Assembly: GCA_030268105.1 (NCBI GenBank)
Contig: BSDZ01000016.1
Location: forward strand, 2,549,501 to 2,613,500
Source of the DNA: Volvox africanus
Taxonomy: Eukaryota; Chlorophyta; Chlorophyceae; Chlamydomonadales; Volvocaceae
Reading direction: 5' to 3'
Length of the DNA stretch: 64,000 nucleotides
Shown: positions 10,732 through 21,900 of the stretch, one piece after another
Numbering within the stretch: position 1 is the stretch's first letter
Layout of the letters: each line of letters begins with the position of its first letter
The notes under the pieces: generated by a model
The model's input: the letters and a program-made list of their open reading frames with translations, nothing else
Told to the model about the DNA's origin: nothing
Database searches by the model: none
Translations under genes and position numbers: made by a program

Positions 10732-13700
10732 ATGGCTGCGGCGCATCGCCTTGGAGTCGCTGTGCATGAACTGGGAGGTAGTGAAGGCCCAATTCTCCTT
10801 CTGCTCCATGCAAATGGCTTTCACGGACGCGTATTTTTGCCAATGGTAAGAGATCAAGCTGGACTGATCTGGATTTACAGTTACAATTACAAAATTCAAA
10901 ATGTATCAACGCACGCACCCCTCATACTTCGGGTTTTACATCATCCATGCAGATGCCGATATTTGCTCCCCACTTCCGCTGCGTCGCTCTCGATCTCCCT
11001 GGACATGGCAGCGCGCCAACTCCCGGGGCGCCTTTCACAGCTGACGACCTGCTGGGAGCTGTTCGGGACTTCATTGACGCGCATGACATCAAAGGTCAGC
11101 GATTGGGTTTCGGGTGTGCTGTCGATGACTAAATGACCAATTGCTCAACTTCACGAAATTCCGATGAAATCCAAACAGTACAATCTACCATCCCGAAAGT
11201 TATCCCTGCGACACTAATGATGTCGGGACGACGGTTGGCTCAACTGTTCCAACTCGCTTCTACGTGTTGAACGATCGGTACCATACGCGATACCGTATGC
11301 GTCGGTGTAACGTAAGCATATTGCGTCAAGAGCTTCTTCGAGGTTAGATCTAAGACGTGATATGGCCAGCCACCAGCCACTAGCCCCGTGATGCCCCTCC
11401 TCCCTAACCATCTGGTCACTAATCACAGTGCGTCCTTCCGCACGATCCCAAGCCCCCGGGCTCCTGCCTCGCATTTTTATCTCTGTCACCTTAAAGATAA
11501 CAAACAGCATTCACACTTTCAATCCTCGCTCACACGCTGTTGTACAGACTGTTACTGCTTCGGCCACAGCCTGGGTGGTGCAATGGCGGCGCTGCTGCAG
11601 CTCCAGCGCCCGCAGACATTCAGGTAAGGTTTGTTTAAGGTTTGTAAGGTTAGTTTGCCGGTATGTGGCATGTGGTACGCCTTCAAGTAAATATGTTGGC
11701 TTTCGCCGTTGGTATCGTTTGGTCGGTTGCGGCAGGGCCATGTTTCTGTTCGAGCCGGTCATTCGACCATTCAGAGAACTCCAGGAGGGGTCTCACGGAC
11801 CGCAAAACGGCTGTGCGCCTGGAGCAGGAGGGTTCGCGGGAGCGGGAGCAGGAGCGGCAGGGGGGAATGGCCGTGGCGATGGTGTTGCCACCAGCAGCAG
11901 TGGCAGTTGCGGGCCATCCCCATCATTGCTCTCGAGATCACCAGTGACGGCGCGATCGGAAAGCGTCCTTGCGCGTTTAGCACGGAAGCGGCAGGTGTGA
12001 GGATGGGTTCTAAATCGCGTACATCCCCTTATCCCTCGCGGCGTCTGCTGCTATGCGTTCCGCAGTCTCATGGACGGATACCAGCCACCAACAGCAGTCT
12101 CGCCTCCTGGCCCATGCGCTTAGTCATTTCACCTGTTAATGGGAACCATTTCACCACGCAGCTTCTCACAGCCACTTGATTCGGATGATCGAGTTACTCC
12201 CCGCTCGCCCCGTCCTCTACAGAGGGTATTCCCGAGCCTGGAGGCGGCCAAGTTATCTTTAGGATCCAAACCGCCCTTTAATTCCTGGCATCCACAGGTG
12301 GGCCAAGTTTAGGGTTATCCTGGTCTCGGGTGAGAGACGACGACGAGGGTCTTAGCAGCAAGGGGTGAGGGCCCAAGGGACTATGTTATAAACCTCGTCC
12401 GGGGTTAGGATGGTAAGAAGGGTTTCTGCAGCCCTTCACTTGACTGGCCCTCTCCGTCGCCGTCTAACCCATCCAGGCCCTCCATGCCTACCTGGCGTGT
12501 GGTGGCTTACGGCCCATGGATTCTCCTCCGTCTTCTTCGTCTGCTTGTTTGGAGATTTCTTCGAAGGCAACCTCATCTGCAGCCGCAACCGCAGCCGCAG
12601 CTACAGCTACAGAAACCGGTCCGGCCATATCCTCTGTTATATGCAAGCGTGAGGGAGATATCCAATCCGCCATCGAAACGGGTTTCGGAGCCATGACCTC
12701 AGGCAACTCAGATTTCGCCAGCGCCGCAGCCGTTGCTGCCTCCACCACCGCGTCACCCCTGATGCTATCTTGCGCTCCGGAAAGCGAAGCCCGCGTGTAC
12801 GAGGCCCTGGATCCCCCTCCCTGGAGGCCTTGGCAGCATCTAAGGACGGGTTTCGGAGCAAATCCGAAAATTGCCGGCTGCGGCCCCGGTAGCGACTATC
12901 GGGGAAGTGCAGCTGGTGCCGGTGACCGTGTCAGTGACCATCGTAACATGACCAGTGGAAACGGCCATGGAAGTAGCAGTAGCAGCAGCAGTACCAGTAC
13001 CAGTACCAGTACCAGTACCAGTACCAGTAGCAGTCAGGGGCTGGCAGATGGCGCGAGTCATGGTACTCATGGGGGCTGCCGGCTCGCCATCGCGGTAGGC
13101 CGTGAAGTGGGGCTGCATGCACAGCTGGCGCGGTGGGGAGCGCAGGTGGCCGAGCTCGTGCCGGGGGCGAGGTTGATCAGGTGAGCTTGCCGACTCAGAT
13201 CTGATCAGGTAAGAGCTGAACAGTGGTGTTCAGTGGGTTGGGACATTTAGGTAAGGTACATTGATACGTTGAGACAGACAGCCACCGCGTCCGCAGTCTC
13301 TGCAGATGATGGGCCCCTCTCGGCCTCCACCTCAGCCACCACAGTAGATGACGCACCACCCCCAGGCGCAGCTCCTCGCAGTGGGCTCTTTTCTCCCCCG
13401 ATGTGACCGCCCCGCCCGTCAAGCAGTGATGCCATTTGCGTCAAGATAGCAGCTATACGGTGGAGGGTGAGGGCAGCGGCAAGGGCAAGGACGACAGTAG
13501 CAAGTCCAAAAAGATAGATTAATACAGACGGGAAGATGGGAAGACGGGAAGCAACCCGTCAACGAGTGGTGTAGTTATGTGCGGTCGCACGCAAGGATAC
13601 TGATACGGCAAACGGATATGTGGTTTGAATTTTGATGAACTGGGGGGTTCACTTAGCGTGGATTACTGCCCATTCTCTCTTCTCTTATCCATTTTACTCG

Positions 13701-14054
13701 ATTCGCTGGTTCTTAATTGTTGGTTGTAGGTTCGATTCTCTCCACCATTTGGGCCCTATGGAGGACCCCGAGGGGGTGGCGACAGCTGCGCTGCAGTTCT
13801 TCCGCACTGCCAGAGACGGAGAGCACCCAGATAGCGGCAAGGGGTTTGGCGGCGCTGCTGTCGGGAACGGCAGTACGGCGCTGGGCCGCGCGCCGTCTGC
13901 TGGTACAGAAAATGCGTCGGTTCGCAACCCTACGTATCTGTTGCAGGACGTGAATGCGTCGTCGGATTCCGAACTCCCTAGCAGCGAGGCTGTTGGGGCG
14001 TCAGCTAGGCAGTCCGCAGCCGGCAAAGTGGTTGGCTTGATCAGCCGGATGTAG
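10732..14054 (+). CDS. alpha/beta-hydrolase fold protein with low-complexity inserts
   Basis: Seven exons: 10732-10845, 10953-11094, 11548-11623, 11736-11994, 12223-12297, 12477-13180, 13730-14054, giving 564 residues in continuous phase. The N-terminus has LLLLHANGFHGRVF and VALDLPGHGSAP, the oxyanion-side and early strand motifs of the fold. The nucleophile elbow is FGHSLGG, giving the catalytic Ser. The catalytic His is probably in SLHHLGPMEDPEG near the end of the fold. The acid residue cannot be fixed by eye. Between these motifs the cap region is swollen by two Gly/Ala/Ser-rich inserts, one in exon 4 and one in exon 6 that includes a Ser-Thr repeat. No clear transit peptide or membrane segment is visible. 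Substrate unknown: esterase, lipase and epoxide-hydrolase-like activities are all possible. A TGTAA signal follows at 14559-14563. Confidence 0.87.
12990..13029 (+). repeat. coding CAGTAC microsatellite (Ser-Thr repeat) in hydrolase exon 6
   Basis: About six copies of CAGTAC preserve the reading frame and encode alternating Ser and Thr, preceded by an AGCAGT stretch encoding Ser. The repeat sits in a low-complexity insert, so length changes in steps of two residues should be tolerated. Confidence 0.85.
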
Positions 14055-15333
14055 ATAGGTTTGTTAAAGAAGTGATGCACTGAGACGAGTTGTTTCCGCT
14101 GAAAGTGATTTCAGTATTACTATTTCCTTACAACGGAGCGCGTGTGTCTCACAGCCTACGCGTCTATGTGTATTGGAGCACGTGTCGTGATGAATCACGC
14201 TGGCAAGGAACTATATGCGTACCTGTTTCTTGTATCTAGCTCGCTGGCAGTTTGCATGGAGTGTGCGAGTGAGGGTAACCCCCGGAGGTTTCAACGGAGG
14301 CACGACCCGAAGATGCGAGTGTCCGGTTAGGCGGGCGTACCCAGCAAGGCTGGTCTGTGCGACGGGTGTGAGGGACTGCGGTGGATTTTTGCCGAATCGC
14401 AATGCGCATTACTTCGCATGTTATGTCGTACGACGTTCCGCGACGGCCTGATGACGCCGTGGTCAGTTTAAGCTCCATGGTGCCAGAGGGGCATAATGGA
14501 ATTATGGTGACGTCCCGTGAGTTAAAAACGTGTTCTGGTGTTTCGATGGTCCTGCAAATGTAAACATGAGCAAGTCCCAGCCCACGAGCAAGCCCTGCCT
14601 CGCCGCCTGCTCTGCTCAGCCCAGCAATACCCACCAGGCGTGGCTTAAACAACATATCCTAATGTAAACTTAACAATGGAAAATTAACATGGAACATAAA
14701 CAACGGTTGGGCCGGTCAGGGACAACGGCACTGCAAACATAGAATTCACGCCAGGCAGAACCGAACAAAATTAATAAAGTGAACTGAAACAGCTCAACGA
14801 CTTCATGACAAAAGGATAAAGGTTTCAAGATACAACATAGAGAACATGATTTCCTGGCACCAGCATCAAATGTTATCTGGTTCGTTCCTGCATTCTAAAA
14901 ACTGCTTGGAAATTAAAATAGAGAAAGTATATCAGAGTCTATACACGAAAGGCGACAACGGTTTCCTGATTCTCAAGTTACGGCACCCGCAAGCCCTGCG
15001 CAACTTGCTTCATGCTTCAAGCTTAAACCTTTGGCACACAAAAGCTAAAGTTGAATCAAACTTTAGCCATGAGTTCGAGCAATTCAGAGCATTGTGCCAA
15101 TGTAATGGAGGAACTAGAAGGCTTAGACATAACTGCTGCTTAGGGCCCTATGCCGGGGGTCCTTATACTTTCAGGCTTAAATCCAGGTAATGAAACTCAT
15201 GCGTTCATATACACAAACAAGCGCTAATACAGGCACTGTCCTCTACCTGAAATATTGCACTTCTGGGGACCCCTATATTTGAGGAGGCACTCTTTACACT
15301 TGCAGTCTTTGTTACAGTATAAAGCTACTTAAA
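14055..15333. other. hydrolase 3' UTR and spacer to the EF-hand gene
   Basis: Holds TGTAA polyadenylation signals at 14559-14563 and 14663-14667 and then AT-rich sequence leading to the next start codon. No open frame with family resemblance was seen. The 5' UTR and promoter of the EF-hand gene must lie in the right half. Confidence 0.6.
14559..14563 (+). promoter_or_regulatory. TGTAA polyadenylation signal, hydrolase gene
   Basis: First TGTAA after the stop codon, about 505 nt downstream, on the coding strand. TGTAA is the usual signal in volvocine algae. Confidence 0.6.
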
Positions 15334-17739
15334 ATGTCGACCGCTAAGGTTCCTTTTACTGAGCCTGAGTGGAAGATTCCAGGGTACGTGGGTGAAGGAG
15401 CAGCGTCGCGAATGCACCATGCAGTTGTCAGTGGGAACTCTCAGCCGGCAGTGTAACCTCTTCTTATACGAATCACAAAAAAGCCCGTTGATATGCATTT
15501 TAGCAAGCTGGATAATTGATGTCGTCGGGCGAGATTCATCTACTTGTGAACCCAGACGACCTTTGTTTCGTATGCAGGTATACTGGATATGTCCAGGGGC
15601 TTCAGGAGACGTATAAGAAGACGCCGGTGATGGCACAGCTGGAGACAAAGGACCCAACGCCGGAGTCGTTCATTTACACGCGGACCCAAACAGCCCCAAA
15701 GCCCTCACCTGTGCGGGACCCATGCAATGATCCCGACAACTTTAAGAAACCTCAGCCTGGTAATCTGTGGCCGTCTCTTCAAGACACCGCTATCCAGGCG
15801 TCCTATAAGCCGCCCGCAAGCAACATTGCCCTGGGTGACGAGCGTATCGTGCCTTTCCGGACATCATACGGGGTTGATTTTAAGGCTCCATTCGATGGGC
15901 AAGAGAGGCTTCGTAGCCCGAATCGTAATGAGGACCTGGTGAAGACAACGTCAAGCCTAGCCAACATCTACAAGAGCTCCTTCAACCGAGTTGGAGAGTG
16001 AGTTTCATCCGCCTTTTCAATCAAACAATACATCACGATGGGCGACATGGATTTTCCCAAGGGCATTGAATGTATTGGGGGGAACACGAATGTGACGAGC
16101 GGGTTTTACGTTTGGAGTTACGGGAATCCAAGCACGAAATGCAGTGCGTGTTGTCATTTGAAGTCGGGCGCTCGGGATGCTCAACAGATTCCAATTATTT
16201 GGGGGTTTAGGATTATCACTTACGGCCATAAGGGCAAGGGTTTCTGGTTGGGCAGTTACGGAGCGATACGGGCGCTGACCTCAGAAATAACTTAAATCCA
16301 TTAAAAACCACAATGCATCCTTCTTGCGCAAATGGACAGTGCTACGTTGTTCAAGGTGACATGCTAGTCAAGATAATCTTTGCACTTAAGCGCAATACAA
16401 CAACAAAACAGCTCTCCTGCTCCCTAGGGACGCCCTGGCTGGTCACGTTGCTTTATAACGTCAAGTACACATCGCTTTTCTAGGCTAACATTCTTGTGCA
16501 CGGGTATGCGCTAATATCTCTGATCCTTCGAATCGCCTTGCAGGAAGCGGCTCCAAAAGATGATCAGCACCATGCGCGAGCGCATGGAGGCCAAACTAGG
16601 CAACAGCAACAACAACGCATTCCGGATGCGCAGACTCTTCAAGATGTACGATAAGCATGACACGGGGCGCGTGCACTTTGAGGACTTCCGCAACATGGCG
16701 GAGACGTTCGGCATGCAGCTGGACGATGATTCGCTCATGGCGCTGTACTTTGTGTACGACCCGGAGGTGGGTATGACGAGGTGCATACACGCAAGCACAC
16801 CTGACTCCGTTTGGGCCACGGGTTAGCGAGTGCTTATCCTTCAGGCGCAGATTATCGGGGCGGCCATCGAAGACTGGTTGTCGAGTTGGGTTTTCGCGAT
16901 ATAGCTCACAGTTCATATCGGGTACTTCGGCACCGCGTTGCCAATCAAGGCGAAGGAATGCACACGGATCAACGTATTAACCCTTCACGTTTCAACCCTT
17001 CGGAATGTGCAGGGCACTGGCTATCTCGAGTACGAGGCACTGGTTTCACAGCTTATGTCGCCCTCAGACTTTGCTTTCTACAAGGGCTACGTTGACTATA
17101 GTCAGGTGGGTGGGTGCATGGGTAAAAGCTAAAGCTACCAAGCGCGATGGGGGATTGTTGGCGTTGTCGACACTTGAAACTGTGAGCGCGTATGGGAACG
17201 GTGTTACGTATGAGGGGGGTTGGCTCGGTGCTTCGGTTTTTTCGTGAAACCGCGCGAACAGTTTAAGTCCAGTCTTGCGCACCAAAAGTTTGAACCCTGA
17301 AAACCTACACGGCATGATATATATATATATATTTTTTTTTCCAGGGTGTCTAGGACGCAGGGCGGGATGGGGATTTGCAACGCCAGGGCATCCCTAGGGT
17401 CGGTAGCTGCGAATTGCCGACGTTTCGTGAAACCTTAGGCCCCTCCCTCATCTTCTCTTTAAATGCTAACAGGATAAGGCCGAGGAGGCGCGCCGCGTAG
17501 AGCTTCTCTCGCAGCTCAAGAAGAAGATCGGGCCCGTGGTCGACGACCTGCAGCGGCTGCTTAAAGCCTTTGACTCGGCGGGCAACGGGCGAGTGACGCG
17601 GCATGATCTGGTGGCTGGCTGCGCGTCGGTTGGAGTTGTGCTCAATGACAAGGACTTCGAGACGCTGACGCCCGTCATGACGATGAACGCGGACGGGACC
17701 ATTGACTACGTCGCCTTCTGCGCTGTTTTCGGCAGCTGA
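15334..17739 (+). CDS. four-EF-hand protein, probable axonemal microtubule-associated (flagellar) protein
   Basis: Five exons: 15334-15383, 15578-15997, 16544-16766, 17013-17105, 17473-17739, giving 350 residues. The N-terminal 150 residues are proline-rich and without predicted domain. They begin with an IPGYTGYVQG-type motif, which recurs at the start of many ciliary microtubule inner or surface proteins, and continue with RTSYGVDFKAPF-like short motifs. EF-hand loops lie at about 193-204 (DKHDTGRVHFED, good), 229-240 (DPEGTGYLEYEA, split by an intron), 297-308 (DSAGNGRVTRHD, weak) and 333-344 (TMNADGTIDYVA, first Asp replaced). Calcium binding is therefore likely only for some hands. Flagellar location is inferred from the N-terminal motif and the neighbourhood, not proved. 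It could be one of the EF-hand FAP/CFAP proteins, but I cannot say which. TGTAA follows at 18543-18547. Confidence 0.88.
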
Positions 17740-18542
17740 GCGGTCCACGGGTTGCAGCGGCAGCGATGGTGGCACGTGTGTGCGCGTATATGAGCGCATG
17801 TGTCTATAACTAGGGATGGGGTGGACGCGAGCGAGAAGCTAAGATATACACATACTTCGATTTGGGAGTTAAGGGGATCAGGAAGGGATTTGTGTAAGAG
17901 CGGGGGTCCTTGGGGGCCCAGGTAATCATATAAATAAGAGCGGGAAGGAAGGTCAGGATCATCGTATGCGGCACGGGCGCGCAAGAATAGGAGCAAGAGG
18001 CCTTCATACAGGTTGGGGTTTGGGTAAAGCAGGACAGGTTCAGACAGACATGACCCCTGCCCCTGCACCCAGCGCACTACCTCCGCGTGCGGGCACGAAA
18101 CATGACAGTTTTTTATCTGCTCTGTGCGTCTCGCCATCCCAATATGCGGACATGTGACCCATGACTTGGGACTTTTGGGTACACGTACTAACACGTGTCT
18201 ACCGTAGATATAAAACGCCGCACAAGATAGGGACAGGTGCTCTGCGCGCAGCTCTGTGCAGAAAGGCAGGCTCCTGCCAACTCTTGATGACGAATGAGTT
18301 TTGTGGGGCGGGCAGGAAAGTGAAAGGATTAACGGGTAGGCTTGTGTACTTGTTTATAGGTACAGGAGGAAATTCGCTACTGTTGTTACGGGTAGTCAAT
18401 CACCGGAGAGGTGCTGCACGCTCCTGGGGGGGATGGGAGGAATTGAAGCGCGTGGAGGTTTCGTGCGTAGGTATGAGAACGCGCATCGACCCTTGAAGAT
18501 GTTAGGATACGACCTCAATACGAGTCAATCGTAATGGAGGGC

Positions 18543-18547
18543 TGTAA
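18543..18547 (+). promoter_or_regulatory. TGTAA polyadenylation signal, EF-hand gene
   Basis: TGTAA about 800 nt past the stop codon, the first clear one downstream on this strand. Confidence 0.55.
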
Positions 18548-18727
18548 AGCTAATAGACCCGCCGGCTGGCGCCTGGCGGGGATATGCCTTAACCCTACAT
18601 ATCCGACTTGTTCCCGCACTTCATTACGAGTCAATTGCTTTGAAGCCAACATCTCTTCACCATCATAACATAGCGTAGTCGCCAGCTGGAATCGCATATA
18701 ATCCCCATTGGTCTTCCCGTCGTCATT

Positions 18728-18732
18728 TTACA
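18728..18732 (-). promoter_or_regulatory. TGTAA polyadenylation signal, dioxygenase gene
   Basis: Reads TGTAA on the minus strand about 180 nt past the stop codon of the dioxygenase gene. Confidence 0.6.
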
Positions 18733-18909
18733 AATCAACAAAACTTTGCTGCTTTGTACAAGCTCCGCCTCGTTACTCCAGTGACAAGCCCAGGAAACAA
18801 ATAGCCACATGTCCAATTTTCCCGTGACCCCCAACATTGCTTGCTTCTCACGACGGGCCACCTGTCTCTATCTATTCTCCTAATGCTGCCCTTATTGCGA
18901 GTGCTGCTG

Positions 18910-21900
18910 TTACTGCTGCTGCTGTTTCTCATGGCCCTGTTTGACTGGACCATGGTACCCCGCGTGCGTCGCCGCATACTTATCCAGCAGGTGCTGACCA
19001 GCCGTGGTGGGGGGGTATCGGGGCGGCTCGTCGGGGCCGCAGCACACGGGCAGCACCTCCACCTCGGCCTCAAAGTTGGGTTCAAAGAAGAAGGCGATAG
19101 AGTAGCGCTCACGACCAGTGGTGTTGATAACTCGGTGCAGAGTGGAGCGGTAGCGGCCGTTGGTCCACCTACCCGGTATGTTCGACAATCGACCAAGGAA
19201 GAGGTTAAGAGTATGGACGCTAAGAACCCAAAATCTTAGCCTGTATTAAGATTAAAATCCTCCCGCCACCTCCCACATGTCGGAGTCTATCAGGATTGGG
19301 GGGCCGGAGGGGGGGAGAAACTGGGCCCGGACATCTCCTACTGGAAATGTCCCAGGAAACACCCGCATCCATTTCCCCATGCGTACATGTTCTCGGTCCC
19401 GCGGACTCCAGTCACTGGATCCACTATTCTCTGTGTTCCATACCCCGTTCACCTGCAGTCTTACTGCACTCCACTGCACCGCACCCCACTGCCGTAGCCG
19501 CGTACCTCTCAAGCATGTCCCCCAGGTTGATGATGAAGGTTCCCGGAATGGGCTCCACATCCCACCACCGCCCGCATGCCGCCGCAGTACCGTCATCACC
19601 AGCGCCGCTCCCTTCCCTCCCGGCGCCAATGGCTCCGTTGGAGCTGTTGGGTGCAGTTCCTGACGTGGAGTCCGGGCCTGTCCAGATCTAGAAAGCTCGT
19701 GAAGGATCGGTCGTTAAGGCCAATATCCCGTACCATAGGTACCACGAGGCGATGTTGCAGGGGAAAAAGAGGGAAAGAGGTGAGAAAGAGGTGAGGAGGA
19801 GGCGGTGGAGGTACGGGGGAGGGGAGGAGGTAAGGAGGAGGAGGAGGAGGCTGCACTTAATCACTGTCGTTCTAACTTGGCAATCAGGTTTGGACCGGTG
19901 CTCATCTTACGTCTCCCTGCTCCCCTCATTCCCCAGCACGTACCTGCAAACCCGGTGTGTCATCGGTGGCGAGGATGGTGAGCATTCCGTAGTCCGTATG
20001 AGCCCCTGAGACACGGTGTGTATTTCCGATTGATGGGTTATAAAACTTTGCATGACGTCAACGTTGGGGGCCAGACCCCAGGACGCGGAGAAGAGTGTGT
20101 ATGCAGGGGGTGCTGTATCATGATGCTCCTGCTTCAGCAAAGGGCTCGGGAGTTATCGGCATATTGACCAACATGATTCTTACTCATGAACGAGTTGGGA
20201 GTTGATAAAATTCACATCGCCAGGGGGAAATTCAGCAATAGCTGATCTATTAGCTCAGTAAGGAGGTTAGATGCAAGTCATGAAGGTACCTCTATGAAGC
20301 TGGAATCGGTGCTGCTCATTACATCATACAGGGTACCAATGGGAAATAATGGGAAAGAAGTCCCGGAGGTTGGGTTGCGGTCCTGCGCACATGACGAATG
20401 TAAACCAGCAAGGAAAGCAAAGCACCGCAAATCCTCCACTCTGTTCATACAAATGTCTGTGAGCCAGAGTACGTAAGCCTGAGGAAGCAAAGAGGATCGA
20501 TTCGATTGGTTCGGTTCTACGTCCTCTCTTTCCCCCTCGAGGGTATTGAGATGGTAGCTCGATACATGTAGAAGAGGAAAATGAGGAAGGAAAAAGTAAT
20601 ACCGCGAGGGTGAGGGCAAGGGCGAGGACGAAGGTGAGGGCGGGGCGCTTTCCTTTGCAACAGGTTTAGGACGCCCATCTCGGCAGATGGGTAAAACTAG
20701 TCCTCAAGAGGCTGAGATGAACCCCATTACCGGCAATTTCTAACTTCCCCCGCCGGCCCTCTCCATCCGTCTTGCCACGGTGTGTTCTATCAGCCTGCTA
20801 TACCCTGCCGTTCTGCGCACCTGCGCCAAACACACCCGCTCCCGGGTCTGATACCTCCCCTGAGTAGTGCAGCGGCCGCAGTGTGACCATGGGTCGGTCG
20901 AACATGGGCGCGAAGTAAGCCTCTGGGAGACCGAGTGACAGCGCCAGCAGCCGCAGCAACCTAGTGGCGGGTGGAGGGTCCAGGGCAAATAGACGAGACA
21001 TCATCATCATCAACAACAACAATAATACAATAATAATAAAAATAACATAAGCGGAAAGTGCACCGCGTACGGGTACGGGTACGGGTACGGGAAAGAAACG
21101 GGAATAACCTTCGTCGAGTGAGAGAAAATTTGTACGAAAAATATACACACGCACATGGGTGAACGTCTTCAACTCGCGCGAAGCTACACTCGCCCTCCGG
21201 TGGTGACATCGGCATTATGGCCCAGGTCCCCTCCTTCCGCTGGGCTTACCGCAAACCAAGGCCGTACAGCGCCTCATAGTACTGCCACGTCACCTGCAGC
21301 AGTAGGCAGGTAGAACAAAAGAAAAACACATGTTGGGCATCATTTACCCCGGTTCCACACTCCTGCGCTGCGTTGAGCTTACCTCGCGATATCGTGGCAT
21401 CAGCTGCGGATCCGGCCATTGGTTCGGGCCGTGGAGCGGCTTTTTTGACTGAGGAGTGGGCATTATTGTTGTTGTTGTTGATGATGATGATGTTGATGAC
21501 GATGTTGATGACGATGACGATGATGTTGTTGATGATGATGATGATGATGATGATGGTGATGGTGATGGTGATGACGATAGGTATGGCGAGGAAGAGATGA
21601 GGACGGAAAGTGCGGAAAGAGTCCACGAAGAAGAGACAATAGCAGAGGACACAGGACAGAGGACGGGAAGCCCAACACGAAGACAACGGATGTGAAGAGG
21701 GAGAAGGTCGGAGAGTGAAACGAGCCACATCCAATTATCTCCCCTTGCACTCACCCACCCAATCACCCAGTCACTTAATCACTCAATCAATCTTCCTTCA
21801 GAAGCAGCACGTGTTCAGAACTCTCCGCGAGTCGTTACAGAAGAACGCATAAAGGCAATACGGCATACGCTGTCGCCTGAGCTACACGGCAACCTGCATC

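Larger units (their letters stand above)
17740..18909. other. convergent 3' UTRs of the EF-hand and dioxygenase genes
   Basis: The region between the two converging stop codons contains TGTAA for the plus-strand gene at 18543-18547 and TTACA (TGTAA on the minus strand) for the dioxygenase at 18728-18732. No other coding region was seen. Confidence 0.65.

Noticed and set aside
13720..13750. GGTTCGATTCTCTCC resembles a tRNA T-arm
   Set aside because: It is the start of the last hydrolase exon (RFDSLHHLGP), and no acceptor or anticodon stems fit around it.
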